This document shows, in pieces, positions 1 through 9,385 of a DNA stretch of 64,000 bases. The stretch comes from Pandoraea thiooxydans (GTDB lineage Bacteria > Pseudomonadota > Gammaproteobacteria > Burkholderiales > Burkholderiaceae). The position numbers were made by a program, and so were the translations under genes. Under the pieces are notes generated by a model, which was not told the origin of the DNA, did not search any database, and was given only the letters and a program-made list of their open reading frames with translations. How positions within the stretch are numbered: the stretch's first letter is position 1; each line of letters begins with the position of its first letter. The stretch lies in assembly GCF_001931675.1 (NCBI RefSeq), contig NZ_CP014839.1, positions 3,844,001 through 3,908,000 on the forward strand, in the 5' to 3' direction.

Positions 1-38
1 GCGCCGTTGGGCAGCGCAAGGGGCGTGAACAGCTTCAT
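1..38 (-). CDS. NADH:flavin oxidoreductase / Old Yellow Enzyme family, N-terminal fragment (runs off left edge)
   Basis: Only the first twelve codons lie in the window, beginning ATG-AAG-CTG and reading MKLFTPLALPNG. This resembles the N-terminus of Old Yellow Enzyme-type alkene reductases, which start with a short LF-PL-LPNG strand before the FMN barrel. Such enzymes reduce activated alkenes or quinones with NAD(P)H. The gene is divergent from a MerR regulator, with a perfect palindrome between them, a common arrangement for electrophile-responsive reductases. The family call rests on twelve residues and context, so it is tentative. Confidence 0.45.
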   Translation of the reverse strand, partial: MKLFTPLALPNG

Positions 39-75
39 CGGCGTTTCCTCGATTGACGACAGCGCAACCTTAACC

Positions 76-91
76 TTAAAGTTAACTTTAA
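76..91. promoter_or_regulatory. Palindromic operator between the reductase and merR genes
   Basis: TTAAAGTTAACTTTAA is a perfect 16-bp palindrome. It is embedded in AT-rich promoter DNA between the divergent starts at 38 and 114. MerR-family regulators bind such dyads between the -35 and -10 elements, so it is the likely site for the adjacent MerR protein. The palindrome is seen directly; the binding partner is inferred. Confidence 0.6.
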
Positions 92-113
92 TGTCAAGCA
101 CCGGGAAAATGCG

Positions 114-572
114 ATGAAAATTGGCGAACTGGCAAAACTGAGCGGTATTGCCGCCTCACGAATCCGCTTCTACGAGGCGCAGGGCCTGCTGCCGCCCACG
201 CAGCGCCAGTCCAACGGGTATCGCGAATACGCTCAGCAAACCCTGACCCGCCTGGAAATCATCAATTGCGCTCAGGGTGCGGGGTTTTCGCTGGAGGAAA
301 TCCGCGCTGTCCTGCCGCCCGATCTGCAGGCGTGGCCTCACGCGGCGCTGCTCGAGACCATTCAGCGAAAAATCGGCGAGATCGAGTTGCTGCAGCGGCG
401 CCTCGCACAAAGCAAGCGCCACCTGCGCACACTTGTCGACGAGATTGCGCACAAGATCGAAGGTGAGGATTGCAAGGTGGCCACGCGGCGCGTGCTCGAC
501 AAATTGCGCCAGGGCGCTACGGCCTCGGCAGCGGCGAAGCCGCGCACGCGCGCCGCCGGCAAACGCGCGTGA
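114..572 (+). CDS. MerR family transcriptional regulator
   Basis: This 152-residue protein starts with a classic MerR winged helix-turn-helix (residues 1-70, MKIGELAKLSG...RFYEAQGLL...NGYREY), followed by a coiled-coil dimerisation helix (about 80-115) and a basic tail. MerR proteins bind overstretched promoter spacers and activate when they sense a ligand or stress. It has two scattered cysteines but no clear metal-binding pair, so an organic effector or redox signal is more likely than a metal. It is divergent from a reductase start, which suggests it controls that gene and itself through the palindrome at 76-91. The family is certain; the effector is unknown. Confidence 0.9.
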   Translation: MKIGELAKLSGIAASRIRFYEAQGLLPPTQRQSNGYREYAQQTLTRLEIINCAQGAGFSLEEIRAVLPPDLQAWPHAALLETIQRKIGEIELLQRRLAQSKRHLRTLVDEIAHKIEGEDCKVATRRVLDKLRQGATASAAAKPRTRAAGKRA

Positions 573-602
573 TCCAGCCGCGGCACGCCACGCGCCGGCG
601 CA

Positions 603-1439
603 TCAACTCCGCACGCGCGGCGCAAACGCCTGTTGCGTGATGCTGCCGCGACGCGCGACCACGGCCGTGCTCTCCGGGATCGCCTCCCACGCGTCGTGCA
701 GGTCGACCAGCGGTTCAGAGAGCACCAGGAAGGCGTCTTCGCCGACCGCGCTGATACGCGGATCGTGCGGGTAGAGTTCGTGCAGATGCTTGAAGGAGGT
801 ACTGTGAAACAGCGTGCGCGATTGGTGTTCGCTGGAGTAGCGCACCGCCACGACCTGCTCGCCGTCGGTCGCGCAGACCGTCATGTTGAGCGGATTCTCG
901 ACGCCATGACCGGCGGCGATCTGCTCGATGCGCCCGGCCATGCGCTCGAGTGCGGCAACCGGCTGCTGCTCGAGTCCGTACGTCAGCGCCAGGTAGAACA
1001 TCACCTCCGAGTCGGTCGAGCCCTCGATCGCACCGAACAGCGCCGGATCGATGCTCAGCATCAGGTCGCGCCGCAAGGCGTGGAAGTCGCGAATCAGCCC
1101 GTTGTGCGCGAACAGCCAGCGGTTATGGCGAAACGGGTGGCAATTGGTCTCCTGCACCGGCGTCTCGGTGGCCGCGCGAATATGAGCGATGAACAGCGGC
1201 GAGCGAATCGCACGCGCGGCCTCGCGTAAATTGCGGTCGTGCCAGGCGGGGCTCACGCTGCGGTAAAGAAACGGCGCTTCGTGCGGCTGGCCGTACCAGC
1301 CGATGCCGAAGCCGTCACCGTTGGTGGTAGTCGCGCCCATGCGCGAGTGCAGGCTTTGATCGATCAGCGAGTGCTTGGCCCGAAACACGACCGTCTCGAG
1401 CTGGATGGGGTTTCCGGTATAGGCAAGCCAGCGGCACAT
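603..1439 (-). CDS. Class II glutamine amidotransferase (YafJ-like)
   Basis: A 278-aa protein. The start is placed so that Cys is residue 2 (MCRWLAYTGNP), because class II (Ntn-type) amidotransferases use an N-terminal Cys exposed by Met removal. A more upstream start would bury the nucleophile. The motifs NGDGFGIGWYG and ETNCHPFRHNRWLFAHNG are typical of the stand-alone glutaminase domain of the YafJ/DUG3 type, which hydrolyses glutamine or gamma-glutamyl compounds. No synthase domain is attached. Its physiological substrate is not known; DUG3 homologues act in glutathione degradation. It stands alone on the minus strand. Confidence 0.88.
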   Translation of the reverse strand: MCRWLAYTGNPIQLETVVFRAKHSLIDQSLHSRMGATTTNGDGFGIGWYGQPHEAPFLYRSVSPAWHDRNLREAARAIRSPLFIAHIRAATETPVQETNCHPFRHNRWLFAHNGLIRDFHALRRDLMLSIDPALFGAIEGSTDSEVMFYLALTYGLEQQPVAALERMAGRIEQIAAGHGVENPLNMTVCATDGEQVVAVRYSSEHQSRTLFHSTSFKHLHELYPHDPRISAVGEDAFLVLSEPLVDLHDAWEAIPESTAVVARRGSITQQAFAPRVRS

Positions 1440-1505
1440 GGGAGTTCTCCGGATCATGCCTCGGCGGCCGCATGTCATGCCGCCCCGAGGCCGAGGCGTT
1501 ACAGG

Positions 1506-1889
1506 TCAACGCCGCGTGAGTTGCCACTTCCCATCGGCGGTTCTGCACAGGTTGGGGTAAAAGGCTTGCTTCTGTCCTTTGCTGTACAGCACCACGACCA
1601 GGTCGCGGCAGGTCTGGGTCACCGTCTTGACGGTCTTTTGCGGAGTAATGGCCGCTGTCACCACCACCGGGTTGCCCATGCCCTCGTTGCTCCAGCGGGT
1701 GGTTTGGCCGTCGCGATTGTGTTCGGCCGCGTTGGCGACCGACGCGTAAAGGGCATCGCTGTCGCGATCCTGCAGAAAGGTCATCGGCGTGTCGTGCAGG
1801 AAGCCCAGGTTACTCTGGGCATACAGCGAAGGGGCTGCCGACAGCGCGGCGGTGGCGCATAGCAGGGCGAGCATGCGGGCTGGCTTCAT
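1506..1889 (-). CDS. Exported 17-kDa surface-antigen-like protein
   Basis: A 127-aa protein with a clear Sec signal peptide (MKPARMLALLCATAALSAAPSLYAQ, cleavage near residue 25). The mature part of about 100 residues has two Cys (TCRDL and LCRTADGKW) in the spacing seen in the 17-kDa antigen-like outer membrane domain family, in which the pair probably forms a disulphide. The pattern TRWSNEGMGNPVVVTA followed by CR...G...CR..DGKW supports that family. It should act in the periplasm or outer membrane; its function is unknown. No lipobox is present, so it is not a lipoprotein. It is a single gene on the minus strand. Confidence 0.7.
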   Translation of the reverse strand: MKPARMLALLCATAALSAAPSLYAQSNLGFLHDTPMTFLQDRDSDALYASVANAAEHNRDGQTTRWSNEGMGNPVVVTAAITPQKTVKTVTQTCRDLVVVLYSKGQKQAFYPNLCRTADGKWQLTRR

Positions 1890-1998
1890 GGGGCGATCTC
1901 CCTCGGATGGGTCGATAAAAACGTCACGGACCCCTATTGTATGCGCTCCCGGACTTCACCCGCAGCGGCACTGGCCGGGCCGGCTGCCGCTGCCGACG

Positions 1999-3774
1999 CT
2001 ACACGGATTTTTCGGTGGGTTTTCTGCGCCGCCAGCGCATTGCCGCATGCCCGATGAGCCGCTCGCGTTTTTGCTCTTCATCGATCCAGGTGCGCGACGG
2101 CGTGATCAGATCGCTGCGGGCGACGATGCCGATCAGGCGGGTCGAGCCGGCACGCTCGACCACCGGCAGACGCTCGAGTGTGTGCGTGGCCAGGCGGGCG
2201 GCAACCTGACGGCAGGTCTCGTCGGGCAGCGCCACCAGCGGCGGATTGGCGCCATATAGCGTGCGTACCGTCGCCTCGTGGTTCTGCTGCTTGAGCAGCG
2301 TGGCGCGATCGAGCATGCCGATCACGTGCCGTTCGCCGTCGACCACCGGATACGCGCGATGCACCTGCTGAGCGCCAAAATATTCCGCCAGCGCCTGGCC
2401 GATCGTCAGCGTGGCGGGCACACATTGCACCTCGCGCGTCATGACGTCTTCCACGTATTGGCGCTCCAGTGGATCGACCCCGTATTCGCGATAGATATGG
2501 AAGCCGCGCCGGGCGATTTTCTCCGTCATGATGGAGCGCTTCATCGTCAGCACGGTAAGTCCATAGGAAATGCCGGTGGCCAGCAACAGCGGCAGCAGCG
2601 CATTGACGTCGTGGGTCAACTCCAGCGAGAAGATTGTCGCCGTGAGAGGTGCGCCAAGCACGCCCGCCAGGACCGCCGCCATGCAGACCAGCGGCCACAG
2701 GTGAGCGCCGCCGCCGGGCAGCACCGGTGCGAGCACGGTGCCCAGGCCGGCGCCGATCATCAGCAACGGCGCCAGCACGCCGCCGGAAGTGGTCGAGCCC
2801 AGCGCGATCGACCAGATGATCGCCTTGACCACCAGCAGCGCCAGCGCGCTGCTCACCGCCAAATGCGCATTGAGCAGGTCGGCGATGACGTCATAGCCCA
2901 CGCCCAGCGCGCGCGGCTGAAGGTAGCCGCCGACGCCCACCAGCACGCCGCCGATGGCCGGCCACCACATCCAATGCACCGGCAGTTTCTCGAAGACATT
3001 TTCGATCTTGTGCAGCGCGCCGGTCATCAGCGCCGACAATCCGCCGCCCAGCAAGCCGGCGATCACGCACGAGCCGAGCGCCGCGATGCCGAGGGTGCCG
3101 GTCTGCAGCGGAAACAGCGGGCCGGCTTCGAACACGAACACGCGCGTGAAATCGGCCACCGAGCAGGCCACGATCACCGGCAGCAGGCTGCGCGGGCGCC
3201 ATTCGAACAGCAACAGCTCTACCGCCAGCAGCACGGCCGCCACCGGAGTGCCGAAAATGGCGGTCATGCCCGCCCCGGCGCCGGCGACCAGCAGCGTTTT
3301 ACGCTCGGCCGCGGTGAGCTTGAAGTGCTGGGCAATCAGCGAGCCGATCGCGCCGCCCGTCATGATGATCGGCCCTTCCGCGCCGAACGGCCCGCCGCTG
3401 CCGATGACGATGCCCGACGAGATCGGTTTGAGCACCGCGACTTTCGGCGACATGCGGCTCTTGCCGAACAGAATCGCCTCGATGGCTTCGGGAATGCCGT
3501 GTCCGCGGATCTTGTCGGAGCCGAAGCGCGCCATCACGCCGACGATCAGCCCGCCGATGACCGGCATCGCGATCACCCACAGCCCGAGGTGATTGTTTGC
3601 CGGCGAGCGCAGTGCGAACGAAAACGTTTGATAAAAAAACAGGTTGGTGAAGAAGTAAATCAGCTTGAGCAACACCCAGGCCGTGGGCGTGCCCAGCGCG
3701 CCCACGACGGCGGCCAGCATTGCAATGTTGAGCAGCCCGGAATTGGCCGCGAAATCGCGCTTGAGAGAATGCAT
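1999..3774 (-). CDS. ClC family chloride channel/transporter with C-terminal CBS pair
   Basis: A 591-aa membrane protein. The start MHSLKRDF at 3774 is chosen because upstream in-frame sequence is low-complexity and lacks membrane character. The ClC core (about residues 15-420) carries the selectivity-filter motif GSGGPFGAEGP, whose Glu (about E133) is the gating glutamate found in both exchangers and channels. A second motif, GAGAGMTAIFGTPVAA, also fits the family. The C-terminal third holds two CBS domains (from about residue 440, YVEDVMTREVQCVPATLTIGQAL), which bind adenine nucleotides and tune gating. It probably moves chloride or another small anion across the inner membrane. The neighbours give no substrate clue. 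Confidence 0.92.
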   Translation of the reverse strand: MHSLKRDFAANSGLLNIAMLAAVVGALGTPTAWVLLKLIYFFTNLFFYQTFSFALRSPANNHLGLWVIAMPVIGGLIVGVMARFGSDKIRGHGIPEAIEAILFGKSRMSPKVAVLKPISSGIVIGSGGPFGAEGPIIMTGGAIGSLIAQHFKLTAAERKTLLVAGAGAGMTAIFGTPVAAVLLAVELLLFEWRPRSLLPVIVACSVADFTRVFVFEAGPLFPLQTGTLGIAALGSCVIAGLLGGGLSALMTGALHKIENVFEKLPVHWMWWPAIGGVLVGVGGYLQPRALGVGYDVIADLLNAHLAVSSALALLVVKAIIWSIALGSTTSGGVLAPLLMIGAGLGTVLAPVLPGGGAHLWPLVCMAAVLAGVLGAPLTATIFSLELTHDVNALLPLLLATGISYGLTVLTMKRSIMTEKIARRGFHIYREYGVDPLERQYVEDVMTREVQCVPATLTIGQALAEYFGAQQVHRAYPVVDGERHVIGMLDRATLLKQQNHEATVRTLYGANPPLVALPDETCRQVAARLATHTLERLPVVERAGSTRLIGIVARSDLITPSRTWIDEEQKRERLIGHAAMRWRRRKPTEKSV

Positions 3775-4331
3775 GGAATTCAGGTGTCGATGCCGAACTT
3801 TTAATTTGCCCCTCGGGGCTCTTGTGTTGCGTCTGAGGCGCTCATCGTGACGAGCGCTGGGCGGCCTTGGAGTGCGGGGCGGTTCGGTGCATTGCGCTCC
3901 CGCCCGGGAGGGCGGAATGCAAGGCGGCCGATCAAGGGGATGCGCCGGGCGTCTCGAAGCCTGTATGCCGATCGCCGGCGGGGGGTTCCCGCTGGCGCCG
4001 AACCGCCGACGATGCGATTCGTGGTCACCGCTGCCGCCGCGTTCGGCAGCGGCCCGGTCGGACCATAATATATCACAGCGTGATCTATTTGTTTGCGCAC
4101 AAGCGGCGGCGCGGTGGCGGCCGACGCGCGGCATGGTGAGGGGTGTTGCGCGAAACGCTGGACCGGCGCGGCAGTCGCGGCGCGATGCAGGCGATGTCAG
4201 GGGAAGCGGCGGGGGGACGGGGAACCGGAGGGGACAGCGCGGGAGCGCACCGGGGTGACCAATGCGCGCCCCCGTCCTAGATTGTGCGGACTCCCACCCA
4301 CCCCGACGGGCGGGCGGGAGTCAGCCGCGGC
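3775..4331. other. Intergenic region without a supported gene
   Basis: There are 557 bases between the ClC and isocitrate dehydrogenase genes, both on the minus strand. The open frames here have no start context and arginine/proline-rich composition typical of GC-rich noise. A small dyad ATCAC-AGC-GTGAT lies at 4072-4084 in an AT-rich pocket that could be a promoter or regulator site. A hairpin near 4289-4322 may end the icd transcript. Confidence 0.5.
4289..4322 (-). terminator. Possible terminator hairpin downstream of icd
   Basis: GACTCCC pairs with GGGAGTC, and two further CCC/GGG triplets pair inside, separated by A-C mismatches, around a CGAC loop. It begins about ten bases after the icd stop codon. 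There is no clear T tract after it on the minus strand, so intrinsic termination is uncertain. Confidence 0.35.
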
Positions 4332-6572
4332 TTATGCGGCGTTGACTGCGGCGAGCGCCCGGTTGAACGTCTGGCTCGGGCGCATCACGGCGTCGAGCTT
4401 GGCGAAATCGGGCTTGTAGTAGCCGCCGATGTCGACCGGCTTGCCCTGCACGGCAGAGAGCTCGGCCACGATGGCCGGCTCGTTGTCGGTCAGTTGCTGA
4501 GCCAGCGGCGCGAAACGTGCCGCCAGTTCGGCGTCTTCGGTTTGCTCGGCCAGCGCCTGCGCCCAGTACAGGGCCAGATAGAACTGGCTGCCGCGATTGT
4601 CGAGCTGGCCGGTCTTGGGCGACGGATTCTTGTTGTTTTCCAGCAGCTTGCCGGTGGCCGCGTCGAGCGTGCGCGCGAGCAGCTTGGCGCGGGCATTGCC
4701 CGTCTTGATGCCGGTTTCCTCCAGCGACACGGCCAGCGCGAGGAATTCACCCAGCGAATCCCAGCGCAGGTGGTTTTCTTCGACCAGCTGCTTGACGTGC
4801 TTGGGGGCCGAGCCGCCGGCGCCCGTCTCGTACATGCCGCCGCCGGCCATCAGCGGAACGATCGAGAGCATCTTGGCGCTGGTGCCGAGTTCCATGATCG
4901 GGAACAGGTCGGTGAGGTAGTCGCGCAGGATGTTGCCGGTGACCGAGATGGTGTCGAGCCCGCGAATCACGCGCTCGAGCGTGTAGCGCATCGCCCGCAC
5001 CTGCGACATGATCTGGATGTCCAGGCCGGTGGTGTCGTGGTCCTTGAGGTAGGTCTCGACCTTCTTGATCAGCTCGGCCTCGTGCGGACGGTACGGGTCG
5101 AGCCAGAAAATCGCCGGCATGCCGGAATTGCGCGCGCGCGTGACGGCCAGCTTGACCCAGTCGCGAATCGGCGCGTCCTTGACCTGGCACATGCGCCAGA
5201 TGTCGCCCTGCTCGACGTTTTGCACCAGCAGCACTTCACCGGTGGCGATGTCGACGATGCGGGCTTCGCCGGCTTCGGGCACTTCGAACGTCTTGTCGTG
5301 CGAGCCGTATTCCTCGGCCTGCTGCGCCATCAGCCCGACGTTGGGCACGGTGCCCATGGTGACCGGATCGAAGTTGCCGTTGGTCTTGCAGAAGTTGATC
5401 ACTTCCTGATAGATGCGGGCGAAGGTGCTCTCCGGAATCACCGCCTTGGTGTCCTTCGGGCGGCCGTCGGCGCCCCACATCTTGCCGCCGATGCGGATCA
5501 TGGCCGGCATCGAGGCGTCGACGATCACGTCGTTGGGCGCGTAAAGGTTGGAGATGCCCTTGGCCGAGTCGACCATCGCCAGCTCGGGGCGGTGTTCGTG
5601 GCAGGCGTGCAGGTCGCGGATGATTTCCTCGCGCTTGGAGCTCGGCAGCGACTCGATCTTGTCGTACAGATTGACCAGGCCGTTATTCACGTTCACGCCC
5701 AGCTCGTCGAACAGCTTGCCGTGCTTGGCGAAGGCGTCCTTGTAGAAAATCTTGACCGCATGGCCGAACACGATCGGGTGCGAGACCTTCATCATGGTGG
5801 CCTTGACGTGCAGCGACAGCATCACGCCGGTCTTGCGCGCGTCTTCCATCTGCTCTTCATAGAATTCGCACAGCGCCGTCTTGCTCATGAACATGCTGTC
5901 GATGATCTCGCCCGCCTGCAGCGCGACCTTCGGCTTGAGCACAATGGTCTTGCCGTCGGCGGTGAGCAGTTCCATCTTGACGTCGCGCGCGCGGTCGAGC
6001 GTCATCGACTTTTCGCCGTGATAGAAGTCGCCGTGCTTCATGTGCGCGACGTGCGTGCGCGAGGCCATGCTCCACTCGCCCATGCTGTGCGGATGCTTGC
6101 GTGCGTAATTCTTTACGGCGGCCGGCGCGCGGCGATCGGAGTTGCCCTCGCGCAGCACCGGGTTCACGGCACTGCCCAGACACTTCGAATAGCGCTGGCG
6201 AATCGTCTTCTCGACCTCGGTCTTCGGGTCTTCGGGGAAATCCGGCACGTTGTAGCCCTTGGACTGCAATTCCTTGATCGCACCGACCAGCTGGTGCACC
6301 GAAGCGCTGATGTTGGGCAGCTTGATGATATTGGTGTCGGGCAACTGCGTCAGCCGCCCCAGCTCGGCCAGGTTGTCCGGCACGCGCTGTTCCTCGGTCA
6401 GAAATTCGGGAAACTCGCCAAGAATGCGGCCAGCCACGGAAATGTCGCTGGTCTCGACCTGAATGCCCGCCGGCGCCGTAAATGTGCGAATGATCGGCAA
6501 AAAGGCGCTGGTGGCCAGCAGCGGGGCTTCGTCGGTGAGAGTGTAGATAATGGTGGATTGCTCGGCGCTCAT
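4332..6572 (-). CDS. icd: NADP-dependent isocitrate dehydrogenase, monomeric type
   Basis: The 746-aa protein matches the length (about 740) and sequence character of monomeric IDH, which is unrelated in length to the 45-kDa dimeric enzyme. It converts isocitrate to 2-oxoglutarate and CO2 while making NADPH in the TCA cycle. Recognisable blocks include the N-terminal [17 protein letters not shown], the [19 protein letters not shown] block, and [18 protein letters not shown] with the HSMGEW segment. The start at 6572 is the first Met that begins this conserved N-terminus; upstream in-frame sequence is not protein-like. It is monocistronic, with a possible hairpin just after the stop. Confidence 0.96.
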   Translation of the reverse strand: MSAEQSTIIYTLTDEAPLLATSAFLPIIRTFTAPAGIQVETSDISVAGRILGEFPEFLTEEQRVPDNLAELGRLTQLPDTNIIKLPNISASVHQLVGAIKELQSKGYNVPDFPEDPKTEVEKTIRQRYSKCLGSAVNPVLREGNSDRRAPAAVKNYARKHPHSMGEWSMASRTHVAHMKHGDFYHGEKSMTLDRARDVKMELLTADGKTIVLKPKVALQAGEIIDSMFMSKTALCEFYEEQMEDARKTGVMLSLHVKATMMKVSHPIVFGHAVKIFYKDAFAKHGKLFDELGVNVNNGLVNLYDKIESLPSSKREEIIRDLHACHEHRPELAMVDSAKGISNLYAPNDVIVDASMPAMIRIGGKMWGADGRPKDTKAVIPESTFARIYQEVINFCKTNGNFDPVTMGTVPNVGLMAQQAEEYGSHDKTFEVPEAGEARIVDIATGEVLLVQNVEQGDIWRMCQVKDAPIRDWVKLAVTRARNSGMPAIFWLDPYRPHEAELIKKVETYLKDHDTTGLDIQIMSQVRAMRYTLERVIRGLDTISVTGNILRDYLTDLFPIMELGTSAKMLSIVPLMAGGGMYETGAGGSAPKHVKQLVEENHLRWDSLGEFLALAVSLEETGIKTGNARAKLLARTLDAATGKLLENNKNPSPKTGQLDNRGSQFYLALYWAQALAEQTEDAELAARFAPLAQQLTDNEPAIVAELSAVQGKPVDIGGYYKPDFAKLDAVMRPSQTFNRALAAVNAA

Positions 6573-6851
6573 TGCTTGTCTCGGAATCAGGTCATCGGTG
6601 GGAAACATACCCCCGCCGCTATTCAGATCGAGGGCAATACCCGAATTGTGCCTGATTCTGGGCGGGAGGGCGTGGGTGGCGGCAGAACCGCCGAAGCCGA
6701 ACCGCAGCCCAGCAGCGGGCGTGGCCGCTTTACACGGAGCACCGCCAGGCCTACGCTCCCGCATTGAGATAGTCGTCCTGGCGACATATTCAATGCCGCA
6801 TCGGCCCGGCGGCTCGGCGCGGCGCCGGGCAACGCCCAAACAGGAGAACCC

Positions 6852-8423
6852 ATGGCAACCGCAGCGAACAGCGCCTCCCCGATCAAGCATGTGTTTGTGC
6901 TGATGCTCGAGAACCGGTCGTTCGATCATATTCTCGGGTTCTCGGCGTTGACCGGCATCGATGCCGAGACCGGCGCACCCACCCGGGCGAACGGCATCGA
7001 CCCGGCCGCGCCGCCGACCAACCCCAATCCGCGTCGAGCCAGCGAACCGGTCGCGGCCAACGCCAACGGCACGCCCTTTCAGCTCAGCAACACGCACAAG
7101 GACCCGGGGCACGAGTTCGAGAACACGATGACCTGCCTGTGCGGTGCCGGCGCGTGGGGCCCGCCCAACGTCGACGCCAACGGCAAACTCGTCGGCAGGT
7201 ATCCGGCAGCGGCGCCCGGCAAGGCCAACAGCGGCTTTGTCGCCAACTACGCCGCGTGCGGCTCGGATCGGCCGGAATGGGCGATGAACAGCTACACGCC
7301 GGCCCAGTTGCCGGTGATCAACGCGCTGGCGCGCGAATTCGTGGTGTGCGACGCGTGGTATTCGTCGCTGCCGGGCCCGACCTGGCCGAACCGCTTTTTC
7401 GTGCACGCGGCCTCCTCCGGCGGGCTCGATGCCAGCCCGAGCGACGGCGCGACGATCGAAGACTACGTGGCCGGATTCGACCTGCCCAACGGCACGATTT
7501 TCGACAAGCTTTCCGCCAGGGGCTTGAACTGGAAAATCATCGAGGGCGATTCATTCCCGCAGGTGCTCGCCATCAAAGGCATGACCCTGGCCGAGATGGA
7601 CGGGCACTTCCACGACATGGACGACTTCGCCGCAGTGATCAACGACGCGGCTTTCGATGCCGCGTACGTATTCATCGAGCCCGACTACGACGTGTCGCAC
7701 AACTTCCAGGGCGGCAACAGCATGCATCCGCTGGGCGACGTGCGCAAAGGCGAGCAGCTCGTCAAAACCGTGTACGAAACCCTGCGCGCCTCCAGGGTCT
7801 GGCAAGACAGCCTGCTGGTGGTACTGTTCGACGAGCACGGCGGATTCTACGACCACGTGGTGCCGCCGATGGCGACGCCGCCCGGTGACGCCGGACCGGG
7901 GTCGAGATACAACACGCATAATTTCGCTTTCGACCGCCTTGGCCTGCGCGTGCCCTGCATCATCGCATCGCCGCGGGTCGGCAAAAATGTGATCGACCAT
8001 CGCCGGTACGACCACAGTTCGATCCCCAAGACGCTGACTCGGCTGTTTGGCCTCGCGGGCCCGTTGACCGCGCGCGACGGCGCGGCAAACAGTTTCGAAT
8101 CGCTCATAGGCAATCCACCACGCGACACGCCAATGACGCTGCCCGCCCCCGCGTCGGGCCCGCTCGGCGCGGTCACCGAAACCGCGAGCCCGGCCGACGC
8201 CTCGGCCACCGGCTTCGCGCGGATCGCGCTGGCCCGCCACCTGAGCGTGGCGCCAGCCGAACAACAACAAGCCATCAAAGACAACTTCCAGAAAAGCCGC
8301 GGCGACGCCAATGCCACCTCCGCTTTTCTGAGCACGGCGGACGCGGCGATTCGGCAATGGAAGCAGCGCGGCCGTCAGATGCCGCCGCCGCCAAGCGATG
8401 AACAGGCGGCCTCGCGGCCGTGA
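6852..8423 (+). CDS. Phosphoesterase / acid phosphatase family protein (phospholipase C-like), no signal peptide
   Basis: A 523-aa protein of the alkaline-phosphatase-like phosphoesterase family that includes AcpA and non-haemolytic phospholipase C. The N-terminal metal-binding motif [11 protein letters not shown] is at residues 19-29 and the second motif [14 protein letters not shown] is near 326-339, followed by [15 protein letters not shown]. The start has a good Shine-Dalgarno (AGGAGAACCCATG). Unlike typical secreted members it has no Tat or Sec signal, so it may stay in the cytoplasm or leave by another route. The substrate could be phosphate monoesters or phospholipids. A decayed copy of its 3' end lies at 9386-9497. 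Confidence 0.85.
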   Translation: MATAANSASPIKHVFVLMLENRSFDHILGFSALTGIDAETGAPTRANGIDPAAPPTNPNPRRASEPVAANANGTPFQLSNTHKDPGHEFENTMTCLCGAGAWGPPNVDANGKLVGRYPAAAPGKANSGFVANYAACGSDRPEWAMNSYTPAQLPVINALAREFVVCDAWYSSLPGPTWPNRFFVHAASSGGLDASPSDGATIEDYVAGFDLPNGTIFDKLSARGLNWKIIEGDSFPQVLAIKGMTLAEMDGHFHDMDDFAAVINDAAFDAAYVFIEPDYDVSHNFQGGNSMHPLGDVRKGEQLVKTVYETLRASRVWQDSLLVVLFDEHGGFYDHVVPPMATPPGDAGPGSRYNTHNFAFDRLGLRVPCIIASPRVGKNVIDHRRYDHSSIPKTLTRLFGLAGPLTARDGAANSFESLIGNPPRDTPMTLPAPASGPLGAVTETASPADASATGFARIALARHLSVAPAEQQQAIKDNFQKSRGDANATSAFLSTADAAIRQWKQRGRQMPPPPSDEQAASRP

Positions 8424-8675
8424 TGGGCGGGGTGATTGTACAGTCCAAAGATGGGGCCAACGTTCGAATACCCTGCTGAGAACGCGGTTGGGCAACGGTA
8501 GCTGGCCGAACCCCGACATCCCTCGACCTAGACTAGCTTTTCGGAATAGCGAGGCCCTACTGCATGCTGGATCGATGGCGCGGCAACTTGTCTTGACCAT
8601 CGTGGTGCTTCCCACTATTCTTCAACCGTTCTCTAAACAACGAGAACCGGGATTGGCGTCCTGCATGAGGCGGCA

Positions 8676-8705
8676 AAGAGCCGCGACCACATGTGCGGCT
8701 TTTTC
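8676..8705 (+). terminator. Intrinsic terminator-like hairpin upstream of the C4-like RNA
   Basis: AGCCGC (8679-8684) pairs with GCGGCT (8695-8700), followed at once by a run of T. This stem-loop plus U-tract immediately precedes the C4-like fold. It may end or attenuate transcription entering the accessory patch. Confidence 0.6.
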
Positions 8706-8726
8706 GCGCCTGGTTTTGCTTTCTAT

Positions 8727-8797
8727 GGCGACTGGGCGGGAGGAGCCGCAAGGCTCGCCGGTGCCTCATCGGTACGCCAACTTCCGTTTCAGTCGCC
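8727..8797 (+). ncRNA. C4-like antisense RNA (phage P1/P7 C4 family fold)
   Basis: The segment can fold into a closed multibranch structure. The outer stem is GGCGACT (8727-8733) with AGTCGCC (8791-8797). The inner stem is GGCG (8735-8738) with CGCC (8775-8778). One hairpin is GAGCC-GCAA-GGCTC (8743-8756) and a second short hairpin is CCG/CGG (8758-8772). The order of stems, the GCAA loop, and the CGCCGGT...CGGTACGCCAA line match what I remember of the C4 antisense RNA of phages P1/P7, which blocks antirepressor synthesis and occurs widely in prophage remnants. The structure is seen by hand; family membership rests on recall and needs a covariance search. Confidence 0.6.
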
Positions 8798-9035
8798 ACC
8801 CCTCAATTGGCGTTGGGGGCATTGGCTTGCGCACCGAAAATGAGGCAAACCATGGTTCATCGAACTCTTGCTCGTTCTGAGCAAACCAACTCCACCGCTC
8901 CCGAAACCGCTTGCTGTAGCCCGCGCTTGGCAGCACACGCATTTGACGGCTTCATTTCACCCCATGCAACTGGCGACGCGTCCGGCTCAACGGACTTTCG
9001 CGTTGACCCACGCGCCAAGTGTCGCGGGGTGCGCC

Positions 9036-9365
9036 ATGGCTAAAATAAACAGGATTCCAATCGATCACGATGCGACCAACCATTGTCAGCCGCGCAACGC
9101 CAACGCCGCTCGCTTCGGCTCGACGCACGCCATACCGGGGCCGGTGCTCGAAAGCTTGAACACGGCCTATGATGCTCTGTCGGCAATTCGGGCGATTACA
9201 ACGGTGTTGACGGCTAGTCATGCGGAGGCAACGCCAGGTGACGAAGGGGCGCATTTGACAACGCATTTGGCGGCAGGCTTGCTGGCGGGTCTTCAGGTAA
9301 TCGCTGATCTAGCAGGGGATGATTTGTGTCGACTGGCCGATCGCCTGGACGACCTTGGGGATTGA
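9036..9365 (+). CDS. Small hypothetical protein in phage-like accessory patch
   Basis: A 109-aa protein with no family I recognise. The start at 9036 (ATGGCTAAAATAAAC) is chosen because the AAAATAAAC codons differ from the junk-like upstream frame; a purine-rich GGGGTG sits upstream. The second half is predicted mostly helical and acidic (LNTAYDALSAIRAITTVL; HLAAGLLAGLQVIADLAGDDLCRLADRLDDLGD). It has no signal peptide or membrane segment. C4-type RNAs often sit upstream of small phage or prophage genes, so it may be the controlled gene. It could also be a decayed orphan. Existence is likely, function unknown. Confidence 0.5.
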   Translation: MAKINRIPIDHDATNHCQPRNANAARFGSTHAIPGPVLESLNTAYDALSAIRAITTVLTASHAEATPGDEGAHLTTHLAAGLLAGLQVIADLAGDDLCRLADRLDDLGD

Positions 9366-9385
9366 CTCGCTATTTGACTGGGTTA

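Noticed and set aside
2278-3804. Long plus-strand open frame opposite the ClC gene
   Set aside because: His/Arg/Gln-rich translation with no domain; the minus strand encodes a full ClC-CBS protein. GC-rich antisense frames are often open by chance.
4284-6767. 827-codon plus-strand open frame opposite icd
   Set aside because: Composition is Arg/His/Val-rich without motifs, and the opposite strand is a complete monomeric IDH.
8693-9043. Plus-strand frame running through the C4-like RNA
   Set aside because: The base pairing explains the sequence better than coding does, and the translation is Cys/Arg-rich without domain features.
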